DNA of 63,494 bases from Pedobacter sp. ASV12 (GCF_016429155.1 NZ_JAELUC010000012.1:1-63494), one strand, 5' to 3'; positions 7,832 through 16,415 are shown, numbered from the stretch's first letter. Notes: generated by a model from the letters alone, not told the origin. Numbers and translations are program-made.

Positions 7832-8961
7832 GCAAAAGCAAGATACATCAACTTTTAATTGTTCTTTTTGTGCTGTCCTTGGTGGCTTGCCGAAAAGATC
7901 CTAAGCCATTGCCCGCCGAAATCAGCAGGGTAGAGCCCGAGCCTAACTCGGCCGTAAAGGGGTTTTATTTGGTTAACGAGGGCAACATGAACATGAACAA
8001 GGCTTCGTTAGATTACCTCGATTTGGTGAATGGCATCTATACCCGAAACCTGTACAACCAGGTAAACCCCGAAGCCACCAAAGGCTTGGGCGATGTGGGC
8101 AACGATATTGGCATTTACGGCGATAAATTGTATGTAGTGGTCAATATTTCTAACAAAGTGGAAGTGTTGCAGGTAAAAACGGGCAAACGTATAGGCCAAA
8201 TCAACCTCGCGAACTGCCGTTATGTAACCTTTAATCAGGGCAGGGCCTATGTGAGCGCCTATTTGGGCAAGGTTGGCGACCCCAAGGCGCCCAATGGCAT
8301 GGTAGCCGAAATAGATACGGCAAAACTAGCCATCAACCAGACGGTAGAAGTAGGGAGGCAACCCGAAGAAATGGCCATTGTAGGCAACAAGCTCTACATT
8401 GCCAACTCGGGAGGTTATAGTCCGCCAAACTACGAAAGCACGGTTTCGGTTATTGATTTAAACACTTTCAAGGAAATCAAGCGCATTGAAGTGGCCATTA
8501 ACCTGCATCGCCTAAAAGCCGATCGTTATGGCGACCTCTATGTAACCTCGAGAGGCGATTATTATACCATCCCATCGCGTTTGTACGTGGTCGATACCCA
8601 TACCGATCAGGTCAAAAAAGTATTCGATGTCGCGGCCAGCAACTTGGCCATTGACGGCGATTTGGCCTATCTGTACAGCACCGAATGGAACTATATCCAG
8701 GGCAAGAACACCATTAGCTATCACCTGATCGATGTGAAGAACGAAACGCTACTCGACCAGAAATTTATAACCGACGGCACCGAAAAAAACATCAAAATAC
8801 CTTATGGCATTGCGGTAAATCCGGTGAGCAAAGATGTATACGTAACCGATGCCAAAGACTATGTAACTCCCGGCAAATTGCATTGCTACAACGCCCTAGG
8901 CAAATTAAAATGGTCTGTTGCCACCGGCGATATCCCTGCACACATTGCTTTTGTTTATTAA
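7828..8961 (+). CDS. btuG: BtuG-like cobalamin-binding beta-propeller lipoprotein
   Basis: This is a 377-residue lipoprotein: the signal peptide ends LSLVAC with Cys21, followed by RKD. The rest is a YncE/DUF5074-type propeller with repeated blades (GFYLVNEGNMNMNKASLDYLD, KLYVVVNISNKVEVLQVKTGK, KLYIANSGGY, VSVIDLNTFKEIKRIEV). In Bacteroides, BtuG proteins are surface lipoproteins that bind B12 very tightly and sit on BtuB as a lid. Position after a riboswitch-controlled receptor, with a four-base overlap, supports the same role here. Ligand binding itself is inferred. Confidence 0.85.
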   Translation: MSKSKIHQLLIVLFVLSLVACRKDPKPLPAEISRVEPEPNSAVKGFYLVNEGNMNMNKASLDYLDLVNGIYTRNLYNQVNPEATKGLGDVGNDIGIYGDKLYVVVNISNKVEVLQVKTGKRIGQINLANCRYVTFNQGRAYVSAYLGKVGDPKAPNGMVAEIDTAKLAINQTVEVGRQPEEMAIVGNKLYIANSGGYSPPNYESTVSVIDLNTFKEIKRIEVAINLHRLKADRYGDLYVTSRGDYYTIPSRLYVVDTHTDQVKKVFDVAASNLAIDGDLAYLYSTEWNYIQGKNTISYHLIDVKNETLLDQKFITDGTEKNIKIPYGIAVNPVSKDVYVTDAKDYVTPGKLHCYNALGKLKWSVATGDIPAHIAFVY

Positions 8962-8972
8962 TTAAATTAGAT

Positions 8973-10112
8973 ATGAAAACTATTGACAACAAACCGTTTA
9001 AAACCATAGTATTAGCCTTTTTATGGGGTATACTATTAACCAGCTCCTGTAAAAAGGACCGTACGCCGGCACCGATTCCCAAAGTTCCCGAAATAGCAGG
9101 CACTAAAGGTATTTATATGCTTTGCGAAGGCCTTTGGGGCATGAACAACAGTGCCATTTCTTACTACGATATTGCTACCAATACCGTGGAAAAAGACATG
9201 TACAAAAAGGTGAACAAAACCGATTTGGGCGAAACGGCCAACGATTTGAAAGCTTACGGTAGCAAAATGTACTGCGTAGTGGCCGGTAACCAAGGCGAAG
9301 CCAGGTCGTTTGTCGACATTATCGATATTGCTACCTGCAAATCGCTGAAAAGGATTTCGTTTAACAGTGCCAACGATGGTTACATGCCAAGGTTTGTGAC
9401 CTTTTATAAAAACAAGGCCTATGTATCGAGATATGATGGCAAAATCAGCCGCATTGATACAACATCTTTGGCTGTTGATGGCGAGTTGCAGCTCATGAAC
9501 GGCTCCAACAAAGCCGAAGGCCTCGAAGAACTAACGGTAGCCAATGGAAAATTATACGTAACCAATTCATCGCATCCTTTTTATTCAAACGGCTTAAAAA
9601 CCAAGGTTACGGTTATCGATTTGGCTTCTTTTACCAAGGTTAAGGATATTGAGGTAGGCAATAACCCGGTGAGAATTGGCGCTGCCGGCAATGGCGACCT
9701 GTATGTGATCACCTGGAACGATTACATCATCTTCAACAATCCGTCCTTGGTACGCATCAACAGCACAACCGATGCCGTGGTACAAACCGAATCTTATGAT
9801 TTGGGTGCTATTAATATTGTGAAAGATCAAGCCTGGGTAAGCCAGGATGTGTATACCAATCCAACGGTTAAAGGCATCAACTTGGCAACGGGCAAATTGG
9901 GCAACAGCCTGATTAGTGATGGAACAAAAATAACTACGCCTTATGGCCTTACCGTAAATGGTTTCGACCAGTCGGTAGCCGTTGCCGATGCCATGAACTA
10001 CAATTCTTCAGCCGGTAAGGCTTACATTTTTGGTAAAGACGGCAAGCTGCAATACAGTTTCGCTACGGCCGCATTGCCGCAACATGCCGTGTTTAATTAT
10101 AGCTACAAATAA
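8973..10112 (+). CDS. BtuG-like beta-propeller lipoprotein, second copy
   Basis: The ATG at 8973, 11 bases after the previous stop, gives a 379-residue lipoprotein (LLTSSC, Cys26, then KKD). In-frame starts further upstream lie inside the preceding gene. Propeller blades parallel those of the gene at 7828: GIYMLCEGLWGMNNSAISYY, SKMYCVVAGNQG, KLYVTNSSHPF, VTVIDLASFTKVKDIEVG. The C-terminal blade (GKLQYSFATAALPQHAVF) also matches its neighbour. It is probably a diverged duplicate of the B12-binding lipoprotein; whether it binds the same ligand or another corrinoid is unknown. Confidence 0.82.
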   Translation: MKTIDNKPFKTIVLAFLWGILLTSSCKKDRTPAPIPKVPEIAGTKGIYMLCEGLWGMNNSAISYYDIATNTVEKDMYKKVNKTDLGETANDLKAYGSKMYCVVAGNQGEARSFVDIIDIATCKSLKRISFNSANDGYMPRFVTFYKNKAYVSRYDGKISRIDTTSLAVDGELQLMNGSNKAEGLEELTVANGKLYVTNSSHPFYSNGLKTKVTVIDLASFTKVKDIEVGNNPVRIGAAGNGDLYVITWNDYIIFNNPSLVRINSTTDAVVQTESYDLGAINIVKDQAWVSQDVYTNPTVKGINLATGKLGNSLISDGTKITTPYGLTVNGFDQSVAVADAMNYNSSAGKAYIFGKDGKLQYSFATAALPQHAVFNYSYK

Positions 10113-10113
10113 G

Positions 10114-11067
10114 ATGAGGGCTTATTCATTAAAATGCGCTGTTAAAAGTTCGGTATTGCTGCTGTTGCTCTTCGTGCTTGCCTGTAAAAAAAACAGCGAG
10201 GAAGAAAGGCCAGCACCCATAAAGCAGCGTGCCTATATCAGTAAAATATACGAATACAAGCCGGCACCCGGACAATTTATTAACGACCCGAGCTATGGCA
10301 CTTTGGCCAAAGCCAATGCGTTGGTTGGTGCCAGCGATAACGGCTTGCTGTCGCTTGGCGCTTTTGGGGGTTATGTGGTCTTTGGTTTCGACCATCCGAT
10401 AAAAAACGAAACCGGCAACGATTTGGGCATCTTTGGCAATCCTTTGATTGGCGGAGGAGGCGAATGGTCTGAACCGGGTATTGTTTGCGTTATGCAAGAC
10501 CTAAATAAGAATGGCTTGCCCGACGATGGCGAATGGTACGAATTGGCAGGCAGTGAATACAACGCGCCTGAAACGCGAAGAAACTACAAAATCACCTATT
10601 ACAAACCAAGTGCGCTTGCCGATGATATCCGATGGACGGATAACCTGGGCAACGAAGGCTTTGTGCTCAGAAATTCGTACCACAATCAAGCTTATTATCC
10701 AAATTGGGCCAACGAAACGCAACTTTCTTTTGAAGGTACCCTGCTCAAAAACACCTTGCTCGAAGGTGGCCTAATCACCAATTTGCCGTTTTCTTTTGGT
10801 TATGCCGACAGTGGATCGCCGGAATATTTGAGCTTGCAAAACCTTTTGGGCAGGGGCTATAATGCTTTCGACATTGATTGGGCAGTTGACCGCAACGGCA
10901 AAAAAGTGGCATTGATGCAGATCGATTTTGTAAAGGTGTATACCGCACAAAACTGCAACGGCAATCCCTATCATCCGGTAACCAGCAATCCGCGTTCGCG
11001 CTACCTCGGCGAAATATCGACGGAAATTGCCGGTGCCATTGACATCCGTCTATACCAGCAACAGTAA
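10114..11067 (+). CDS. Cobalamin-operon surface lipoprotein, unknown family
   Basis: The ATG at 10114 is one base after the previous stop and gives 317 residues with lipobox VLAC (Cys24) followed by KKN. The mature part is beta-rich and holds blocks shared with the next gene: YISKIYEYKPAPGQFIND, LGAFGGYVVFGFDHPI, NGLPDDGEWYELAGSEYN, DFVKVYTAQN, LGEISTEI. The segment DLNKNGLPDDGE has the spacing of a calcium-binding EF-hand-like loop. The operon position implies an accessory role in corrinoid capture. The BtuH proteins of Bacteroides are a functional analogy, but I cannot show homology by eye. Confidence 0.75.
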   Translation: MRAYSLKCAVKSSVLLLLLFVLACKKNSEEERPAPIKQRAYISKIYEYKPAPGQFINDPSYGTLAKANALVGASDNGLLSLGAFGGYVVFGFDHPIKNETGNDLGIFGNPLIGGGGEWSEPGIVCVMQDLNKNGLPDDGEWYELAGSEYNAPETRRNYKITYYKPSALADDIRWTDNLGNEGFVLRNSYHNQAYYPNWANETQLSFEGTLLKNTLLEGGLITNLPFSFGYADSGSPEYLSLQNLLGRGYNAFDIDWAVDRNGKKVALMQIDFVKVYTAQNCNGNPYHPVTSNPRSRYLGEISTEIAGAIDIRLYQQQ

Positions 11068-11075
11068 AATAAACC

Positions 11076-12245
11076 ATGAATTATAAAACAAGGCTAACCC
11101 TTAAAAAAATGAGAATTCTTAATTATCTATTGCTCGCTACCTTATTTGTTTCAGTGCTTTCGTCCTGTAAAAAGAACGATGTTGCCAAACCGCCAGTACC
11201 TATTTTAGGCAGTGTTTATCCAGAGATATCGGTTAAACTGGCAGAAAAATATGCGTTTAAAGTAACCACGCTCAATGGCGAAACCTTTAGTAACCAGTGG
11301 ACGCTTGACGGAAAAGCGGTAGGCACCGATTATACCTACAATTTTACGCCAACCTTGGCGGGCACCTATACCTTGGTGTATAAGGCCAGCAACGAAGCCG
11401 GCAGCTTTAGCTACACCTACAAGATTACCGTACCGGTTCCTGTGGTTGCTGCAACGCCAACCAGCAGCAAATACATCAGCAAGGTTTTCGAATACTTGCC
11501 GGCGCCCGGACAGTTCATTAACGAAGCGGCCGTAGGTTCGTTGGAACAGGCACAAAAACTGGTTGGCAATACCAGTAACTTGTTGACCCTGGGTGCCTTT
11601 GGTGGTTATATCGTTTTTGGCTTCGACCACTCGGTAAACAACCAAACGGGTTACGATTTGGCCATTTACGGCAACCCGATAGGAGGTACAACGCCTTGGG
11701 CCGAACCGGGAATTGTAATGGTGAGCCAAGATAAGAATGGCAATGGCCTGCCAGACGACGAATGGTATGAACTGGCCGGAAGCGAATACAACGATCCCGC
11801 TACGATCAAGAACTACGAAATTACCTACAAAAATCCGAAGGCCTATGCCAATGTAACCTGGACAGACAACCAAGGCAACAGCGGTTCGGTAGATATCAAT
11901 ACCTTTCATAAACACAATTACTATCCTGAATTTGCGCCAAACCAAGAGACGCTTACTTTTAAAGGCACCTTGCTGAGGTCTACCTGGGGCAAATATGGCA
12001 GCATCTTTATCAATTCGGCTTTTGCATGGGGCTATACCGACAGCTGGTCTATCGGCGACGATTACCAGAACAATCGCTACAATGGTTTCGATATTTCGTG
12101 GGCCGTAGATAAAACCGGCAAAAAAGTAGATTTAAAAACCATCGATTTTGTAAAGGTATATACCGGTCAGAACGAAAAAGGCAATGCCCTTTTGGGAGAA
12201 ATCTCTACAGAAATCAAAGGCGCTACCGATTTAAACATCAAATAA
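11076..12245 (+). CDS. Cobalamin-operon surface lipoprotein with Ig-like domain
   Basis: This is a paralogue of the gene just upstream. From the ATG at 11076 it has 389 residues. The ATG at 11109 (MRILNYLLLATLF) gives a more usual signal peptide ending VLSSC and may be the true start. After the lipobox an added Ig/PKD-like domain of about 85 residues (NQWTLDGKAVGTDYTYNF, AGTYTLVYKASNEAGSFSYTY) precedes the shared region (KVFEYLPAPGQFINE, LGAFGGYIVFGFDHSV, DKNGNGLPDDEWYELAGSEY, IDFVKVYTGQN). The extra domain probably acts as a spacer or contact surface outside the cell. It is part of the B12 operon. Confidence 0.75.
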   Translation: MNYKTRLTLKKMRILNYLLLATLFVSVLSSCKKNDVAKPPVPILGSVYPEISVKLAEKYAFKVTTLNGETFSNQWTLDGKAVGTDYTYNFTPTLAGTYTLVYKASNEAGSFSYTYKITVPVPVVAATPTSSKYISKVFEYLPAPGQFINEAAVGSLEQAQKLVGNTSNLLTLGAFGGYIVFGFDHSVNNQTGYDLAIYGNPIGGTTPWAEPGIVMVSQDKNGNGLPDDEWYELAGSEYNDPATIKNYEITYKNPKAYANVTWTDNQGNSGSVDINTFHKHNYYPEFAPNQETLTFKGTLLRSTWGKYGSIFINSAFAWGYTDSWSIGDDYQNNRYNGFDISWAVDKTGKKVDLKTIDFVKVYTGQNEKGNALLGEISTEIKGATDLNIK

Positions 12246-12376
12246 GCAATACGCTCTCTAGGCTCTTGTGCTGTTTGGTGGCAAAGGAGCCTTGAAATGC
12301 AATACGTTAATAATAATATCAACACAAATGAAACCATTTACACTTGCACCATCCAAATCATTATTATCGGTAGCTT

Positions 12377-13420
12377 TTGCTGTTCTCCTGTAAAAAAGAT
12401 CAAGTTGACCAACCCGCTCCAGCAACTCAGGGCAAATACGAAAATGGCTTTTTTATGGTAAATGAAGGCTGGTTTGGACACGGTACCGGCGAAATCAGTT
12501 TTTACGACTACGCCATGAAAAAGATTACCGATAGCATTTTTAAACGCGAAAACCCTACCAAAGATTTAAATCCCACAAGTTCTACCTTGCAGTTTGGGAC
12601 GATTTTCAACAACAATATGTACCTGGTTAGCAAAGTTGGCGGACCTATGGTGGTGGTTGATGCCTTTACTTTTAAGGAAAAGGGACGCATCGCAGCCAAA
12701 GGGGGCAATGATTGGAGGGCTTTTTTAGGCATCGACCAAAATACGGGGCTCTTGAGCAGTTCTTCGGGCGTATACATGGTAAACCTCAAAACCATGAGCG
12801 CCTACAGCAAACTGGTTGGAGCCGATGGCCAGATTGGCGATATGTTCAAGGCTGGTCGATATATTTTTATGCACAGCGCCACCAATGGCATGCTGATTTT
12901 TAACGCAAACGATTATAGCCTAAACCAAAAGGTAAAAGGCGTAACCATGGGCTTTGCCCAAACGCCAAACGGAAAAGTATGGTACACCGGTGGCAAATAC
13001 CTTTACGAGATTGACCCGCAAACCCTGGCCAAAGATAGCGTCGACCTCAAATTTACGACTTATGCGGCTTGGGGTGCCTGGCATTCAGGCTCTATAGTGG
13101 CATCTACTAAAGAAAATGCGGTTTATGTATTGAAAAATGCCAGTTTTAGTGGTGGCAGCGAAGTTTACCGATATGTAGCTGGTAATAAATCGTCGATTGA
13201 TGCGCCATTCATTACCAATCCGGCACAGCAAATATTTTATGGAAAGGGCATCGGTTTTGATGGCAGGCAGAACCAGCTGGTTATTCAAACCGTACAATCG
13301 GGTTTTGGTGCCAATTTTGCCATTAATAACCTCTTTTTTTATGACACCAATGGAAAGCTGAAGCAAACTATTCCTTATGAAGGGTATCATTTTCCTTCGC
13401 TAACGGTGTTCCATCAGTAA
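12377..13420 (+). CDS. BtuG-like propeller lipoprotein with frameshifted signal peptide
   Basis: The body is a YncE/DUF5074-like propeller (GFFMVNEGWFGHGTGEISFY, NMYLVSKVGGPMVVVDAFTF, GKVWYTGGKYLYEIDPQTL). In this frame only a TTG at 12377 starts it, giving MLFSCKKDQ with no signal peptide. An ATG at 12328 reads MKPFTLAPSKSLLSVAFAVLL and stops at 12391. Removing one T from the TTTT at 12375-12378 joins the two into a normal lipoprotein signal ending VALLFSC. The gene is therefore either inactivated, phase-variable or wrong by one base. It is the last B12 lipoprotein of the operon. Confidence 0.75.
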   Translation: MLFSCKKDQVDQPAPATQGKYENGFFMVNEGWFGHGTGEISFYDYAMKKITDSIFKRENPTKDLNPTSSTLQFGTIFNNNMYLVSKVGGPMVVVDAFTFKEKGRIAAKGGNDWRAFLGIDQNTGLLSSSSGVYMVNLKTMSAYSKLVGADGQIGDMFKAGRYIFMHSATNGMLIFNANDYSLNQKVKGVTMGFAQTPNGKVWYTGGKYLYEIDPQTLAKDSVDLKFTTYAAWGAWHSGSIVASTKENAVYVLKNASFSGGSEVYRYVAGNKSSIDAPFITNPAQQIFYGKGIGFDGRQNQLVIQTVQSGFGANFAINNLFFYDTNGKLKQTIPYEGYHFPSLTVFHQ

Positions 13421-13485
13421 GCTTTAAACTTAACTCTTTTATATTATCCAGAAATAAACTAGTTTTGTGAGTAAAATAAAGAATA

Positions 13486-14070
13486 ATGGAAAACAAGTTT
13501 AACTCGAGAACGCTAGTATTGCTATTGTTTATGGTTGTCATCATTGGATTGAGGGTAATTGCGCCACTTTCTCCTGATTTCAAAGTCATTGCCAATTTCT
13601 CTGCATTTGGCGCGGTAGCCTTATTTGGTGGAGCTTATTTCAAAAATACGTTTAATGCTTTTGCCTTGCCAATGCTCATTTTGTTATTGAGCGATATCGG
13701 ACTTGCACTCGTAATGGGCAAAGACTATGGCTTTTACCAGGGCTGGTACTATACCTATATTGCCTTTGCGCTGATGGTTATGGTAGGCAGGATTTTGATT
13801 AAAAAAGTCAACATCCAAAACCTTTTTGCCGCTAGTTTGGCTGTGGTTTTTATACACTGGATCGTTTCCGACTTTGGTGTTTGGTTAGGTTCTACGTTTT
13901 ATCCGCAAACCTTGGCCGGTTTTTGGGCCTGTCTGGTAGCCGCTATTCCTTTCGAGCTCAACTTCCTTTATGGCACTTTGGCCTATACGGCTTTGATGTT
14001 CGGTGTATTCGAAAGCTTAAAAGCAAAATATCCTGTTTTGAGCCTAAAAAGAGACATTGCACACTCTTAA
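13486..14070 (+). CDS. Multi-pass membrane protein, DUF6580-like putative transporter
   Basis: This is a 194-residue integral membrane protein with five to six hydrophobic segments (for example LVLLLFMVVIIGLRVI, FALPMLILLLSDIGLALVM, FAASLAVVFIHWIVSDFGVW). Size and topology resemble substrate-binding S components of ECF transporters, and the sequence resembles the family catalogued as DUF6580. It follows the B12 lipoproteins by 65 bases; a possible -7 box TAGTTTTG lies at 13460-13467, so it may also be transcribed separately. Cobalamin movement across the inner membrane is an inference from position. A strong terminator follows at 14089. Confidence 0.65.
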   Translation: MENKFNSRTLVLLLFMVVIIGLRVIAPLSPDFKVIANFSAFGAVALFGGAYFKNTFNAFALPMLILLLSDIGLALVMGKDYGFYQGWYYTYIAFALMVMVGRILIKKVNIQNLFAASLAVVFIHWIVSDFGVWLGSTFYPQTLAGFWACLVAAIPFELNFLYGTLAYTALMFGVFESLKAKYPVLSLKRDIAHS

Positions 14071-14088
14071 CAAATAAAATATTCGAAG

Positions 14089-14124
14089 AAAGCCCTTTTG
14101 TACCATCGTGCAAAAGGGCTTTTT
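14089..14124 (+). terminator. Intrinsic terminator closing the B12 operon
   Basis: AAAGCCCTTTTG (14089-14100) pairs perfectly with CAAAAGGGCTTT (14111-14122) around a 10-base loop and is followed by T residues. It ends the transcription unit begun at about 5525. Confidence 0.92.
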
Positions 14125-14296
14125 GTTTAAATTAGCAGATCCAAAGCCGCCAATATGACTAGCAACCCTCGCCGGCTTTTGAATGATAAGCGTATAAACC
14201 GATGAAACTGCCATGGGCAAATACCTGTAAATTAAGGTAATGCCGATGATTTCCGTTTGCAACAATGTGCAATTTCATCGCCATGAAAAAACAGTG

Positions 14297-14989
14297 ATGA
14301 AAAAAAGACTAGTAGTTTTAACGGGAGCAGGTATCAGTGCAGAAAGCGGCCTTAAAACCTTCAGGGATTCTGACGGACTGTGGGAAGGCTATAACGTTAG
14401 GGAGGTGGCTACTCCAGAAGCTTGGGATTGGAATCCGGTGTTGGTGCAACAGTTTTACAATGAACGCCGCAGGCAGGTACGCGCCGCCATACCCAATGAG
14501 GCACACCTGGAACTGGCCAAACTCGAAACCCATTTCGACGTCCATATCATTACTCAGAACATTGACGACCTGCACGAAAGGGCAGGCTCCAGCCAGATTG
14601 TCCATTTGCACGGACTCATTACCCTGGCACAATCCGATCAAAATCCTGCGCTTGTTTATCCCATAATTGGCGACGAAATTAAGATGGGCCAACTGTGCGA
14701 ACTGGGTTCGCAGCTAAGGCCACACGTAGTTTGGTTTGGCGAAGCTGTGCCAATGATCGAAACCGCGGCCAACATTTGTGCAACTGCCGACCTGTTTATG
14801 CTGGTAGGCAGTTCGCTGGCCGTATATCCGGCTGCCGGATTAATTGACTATATACCCAAACATGTACCTAAATATATTATCGATCCTAAAATCCCATCGG
14901 TAGAGCGCTATCACAATTTGATCAAAATTGAAAAATCTGCTACTCTAGGCTTAAAAGTGGCTGCCGATTTATTAAAACAACATGTCTAA
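14297..14989 (+). CDS. cobB: Sir2-family NAD-dependent protein deacylase, CobB type
   Basis: The ATG at 14297 gives 230 residues starting MKKRLVVLTGAGISAESGL. The NAD-binding GAGISAESGLKTFR, the TQNIDDLHERAG segment and the catalytic His in HLHGL are all present. The FYNERRRQV sequence carries the Tyr and Arg that in CobB/SIRT5 enzymes bind acidic acyl groups, so desuccinylation as well as deacetylation is likely. The zinc-binding Cys pairs of longer sirtuins are not evident, as in other class III bacterial members. It overlaps the next gene by 8 bases (ATGTCTAA). Confidence 0.92.
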   Translation: MKKRLVVLTGAGISAESGLKTFRDSDGLWEGYNVREVATPEAWDWNPVLVQQFYNERRRQVRAAIPNEAHLELAKLETHFDVHIITQNIDDLHERAGSSQIVHLHGLITLAQSDQNPALVYPIIGDEIKMGQLCELGSQLRPHVVWFGEAVPMIETAANICATADLFMLVGSSLAVYPAAGLIDYIPKHVPKYIIDPKIPSVERYHNLIKIEKSATLGLKVAADLLKQHV

Positions 14990-15683
14990 TCGCAAAAAAG
15001 CCGTATTTAACTGGAGCGGAGGGAAAGACAGTACGCTGGCCCTTCACTATGTATTGCAACAAAAAGAATTCGAAATCAGCCATTTGCTCACCACCCTAAA
15101 CGATTCGTTTAATCGTATTGCCATGCACGGTGTCAGGGAGGAGCTTTTGGTCAGGCAGGTGGAAAGCCTAAAGCTTAACCTGCTACAAGTAAGATTACCC
15201 GAAATGCCCAACATGGAAATTTATGAGCAGCTAATGGGAAGACAATTGAGCAGGCTTAAAGAAGAAGGCATTACCCATGCCATATTTGGAGATATATTTT
15301 TGGAGGATTTGAAGGTTTACCGGGAAAACCAGTTGGAGCAGTTGGGCATGTCGGCCGTTTTCCCGCTCTGGAAGGGCGATAGCTTGGAGTTGGTGCGCGA
15401 TTTTATAGAATTAGGGTATAAAACCATTGTAGTAGGAGCCGAAGATGGCTTGCATGACTTTTGCGGGCGGATAATAGACCACAAGTTTTTGGATGATTTG
15501 CCCAATTACGTTGATCCATGTGGCGAAAACGGAGAATTTCACACTTTTGTGTTTGATGGCCCCATTTTCGAAAAGCCGATTAATTTTACCCTCGGCGAAA
15601 AGATTTTCAAGGCTTTCCCTAAATTTAACCAAGAAGATCTGCCTACGGGGTATTGGTATATCGATCTCATTCCCGCCGATTAG
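14982..15683 (+). CDS. PP-loop ATPase, Dph6/COG2102-like
   Basis: This 233-residue cytoplasmic protein has the PP-loop signature NWSGGKDSTLAL near its N-terminus. The remainder fits the MJ0570/diphthine-ammonia ligase-like family (GVREELLVRQVESL, ITHAIFGDIFLEDLKVYRE, GENGEFHTFVFDGPIF). Bacteria lack diphthamide, so the eukaryotic and archaeal reaction is not its job; an ATP-dependent amidation or adenylation of an unknown substrate is likely. Translational coupling to the sirtuin gene and closeness to the B12 operon are noteworthy, since COG2102 genes have been noted near B12 genes. Confidence 0.8.
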   Translation: MSNRKKAVFNWSGGKDSTLALHYVLQQKEFEISHLLTTLNDSFNRIAMHGVREELLVRQVESLKLNLLQVRLPEMPNMEIYEQLMGRQLSRLKEEGITHAIFGDIFLEDLKVYRENQLEQLGMSAVFPLWKGDSLELVRDFIELGYKTIVVGAEDGLHDFCGRIIDHKFLDDLPNYVDPCGENGEFHTFVFDGPIFEKPINFTLGEKIFKAFPKFNQEDLPTGYWYIDLIPAD

Positions 15684-15689
15684 CAAGGC

Positions 15690-16331
15690 CTATTTGTTCT
15701 TCTTGTTGAACAGCTTGCTCAGGTTAGGCTTGATGCCTACGGTAAGCGGTACGGCGCTAAAACTGCGGTTCTGTATTTTACTGAAACCCTGCATATAGCT
15801 GGCTTCAATAAATAGAGAGGCCCCGCCAATGTTGTACTCTGTGCCCAATCCGGCTTCTACCATCCCCATGCCGTTGCTTTTATTGTCGAGCGTAGCCGAA
15901 TGATTGCTTTGGTCGATGGTGATACGTGGCGTAAGGATAATCCCGCCACCTGCACCGGCAAAACCATACCAGGCGAATTTACCATCGATATGGCGATACC
16001 CCAGCGCCAAGTTGAGCAGGTAGGTAGTAGTTCTTGCTTTTTTCAAGGAATAGCTGTAGCCCTCATCCGGGCTTAGTTCTTGGTAACCGTAAGCATGCAG
16101 GCTTACCTTGGGATAAAGGAAAAGACCTTTGTTGCCGAGCCCTAAATTCAAGCCAAGCGACGTAGAAAATTTTGGCTTTAAATAGTCTGCACTTTCACCT
16201 ACCGGAAAAGAGAAGCCGATGCCGCTCATGCTGTAAAGTTTATCCGGTCGGGTAGGAGAATTTTGCGCTTTTAGTGAAGTTGCCATCAAGGTTGATAAAC
16301 CCCAAGCAACTGCCATGATGTATTTTTTCAT
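15690..16331 (-). CDS. Outer-membrane beta-barrel protein
   Basis: The ATG at 16331 (MKKYIMAVAWGLSTLMATS) gives 213 residues with a signal peptide ending SLKAQ. The mature part alternates Gly, aromatic and polar residues in barrel-type strands (GIGFSFPVGES, TSLGLNLGLGNKGLFLYPKV, YLLNLALGYRH, MVEAGLGTEYNIGGASLFIEAS). This is the size of an eight-stranded OmpA/OmpX-like barrel. It is convergent with the PP-loop gene, six bases apart, and no functional partner is adjacent. Function is unknown. Confidence 0.75.
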   Translation of the reverse strand: MKKYIMAVAWGLSTLMATSLKAQNSPTRPDKLYSMSGIGFSFPVGESADYLKPKFSTSLGLNLGLGNKGLFLYPKVSLHAYGYQELSPDEGYSYSLKKARTTTYLLNLALGYRHIDGKFAWYGFAGAGGGIILTPRITIDQSNHSATLDNKSNGMGMVEAGLGTEYNIGGASLFIEASYMQGFSKIQNRSFSAVPLTVGIKPNLSKLFNKKNK

Positions 16332-16415
16332 TAGACAGTTTTTAGTGTTTAAGTACAACAGCAAAAATGGTATTTTGTTTCGCTGGGCCAAGTAATGATG
16401 GCGCCTTATGGCCTC

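Noticed and set aside
12328..12393. Independent 21-codon leader peptide gene
   Set aside because: Its sequence is the missing signal peptide of the next gene in another frame, so a frameshift explains it better.
14125..14296. Possible regulatory RNA before the sirtuin gene
   Set aside because: The segment looks vaguely leader-like (repeated CCGATGA pieces), but no known riboswitch motif or convincing fold could be found by eye.
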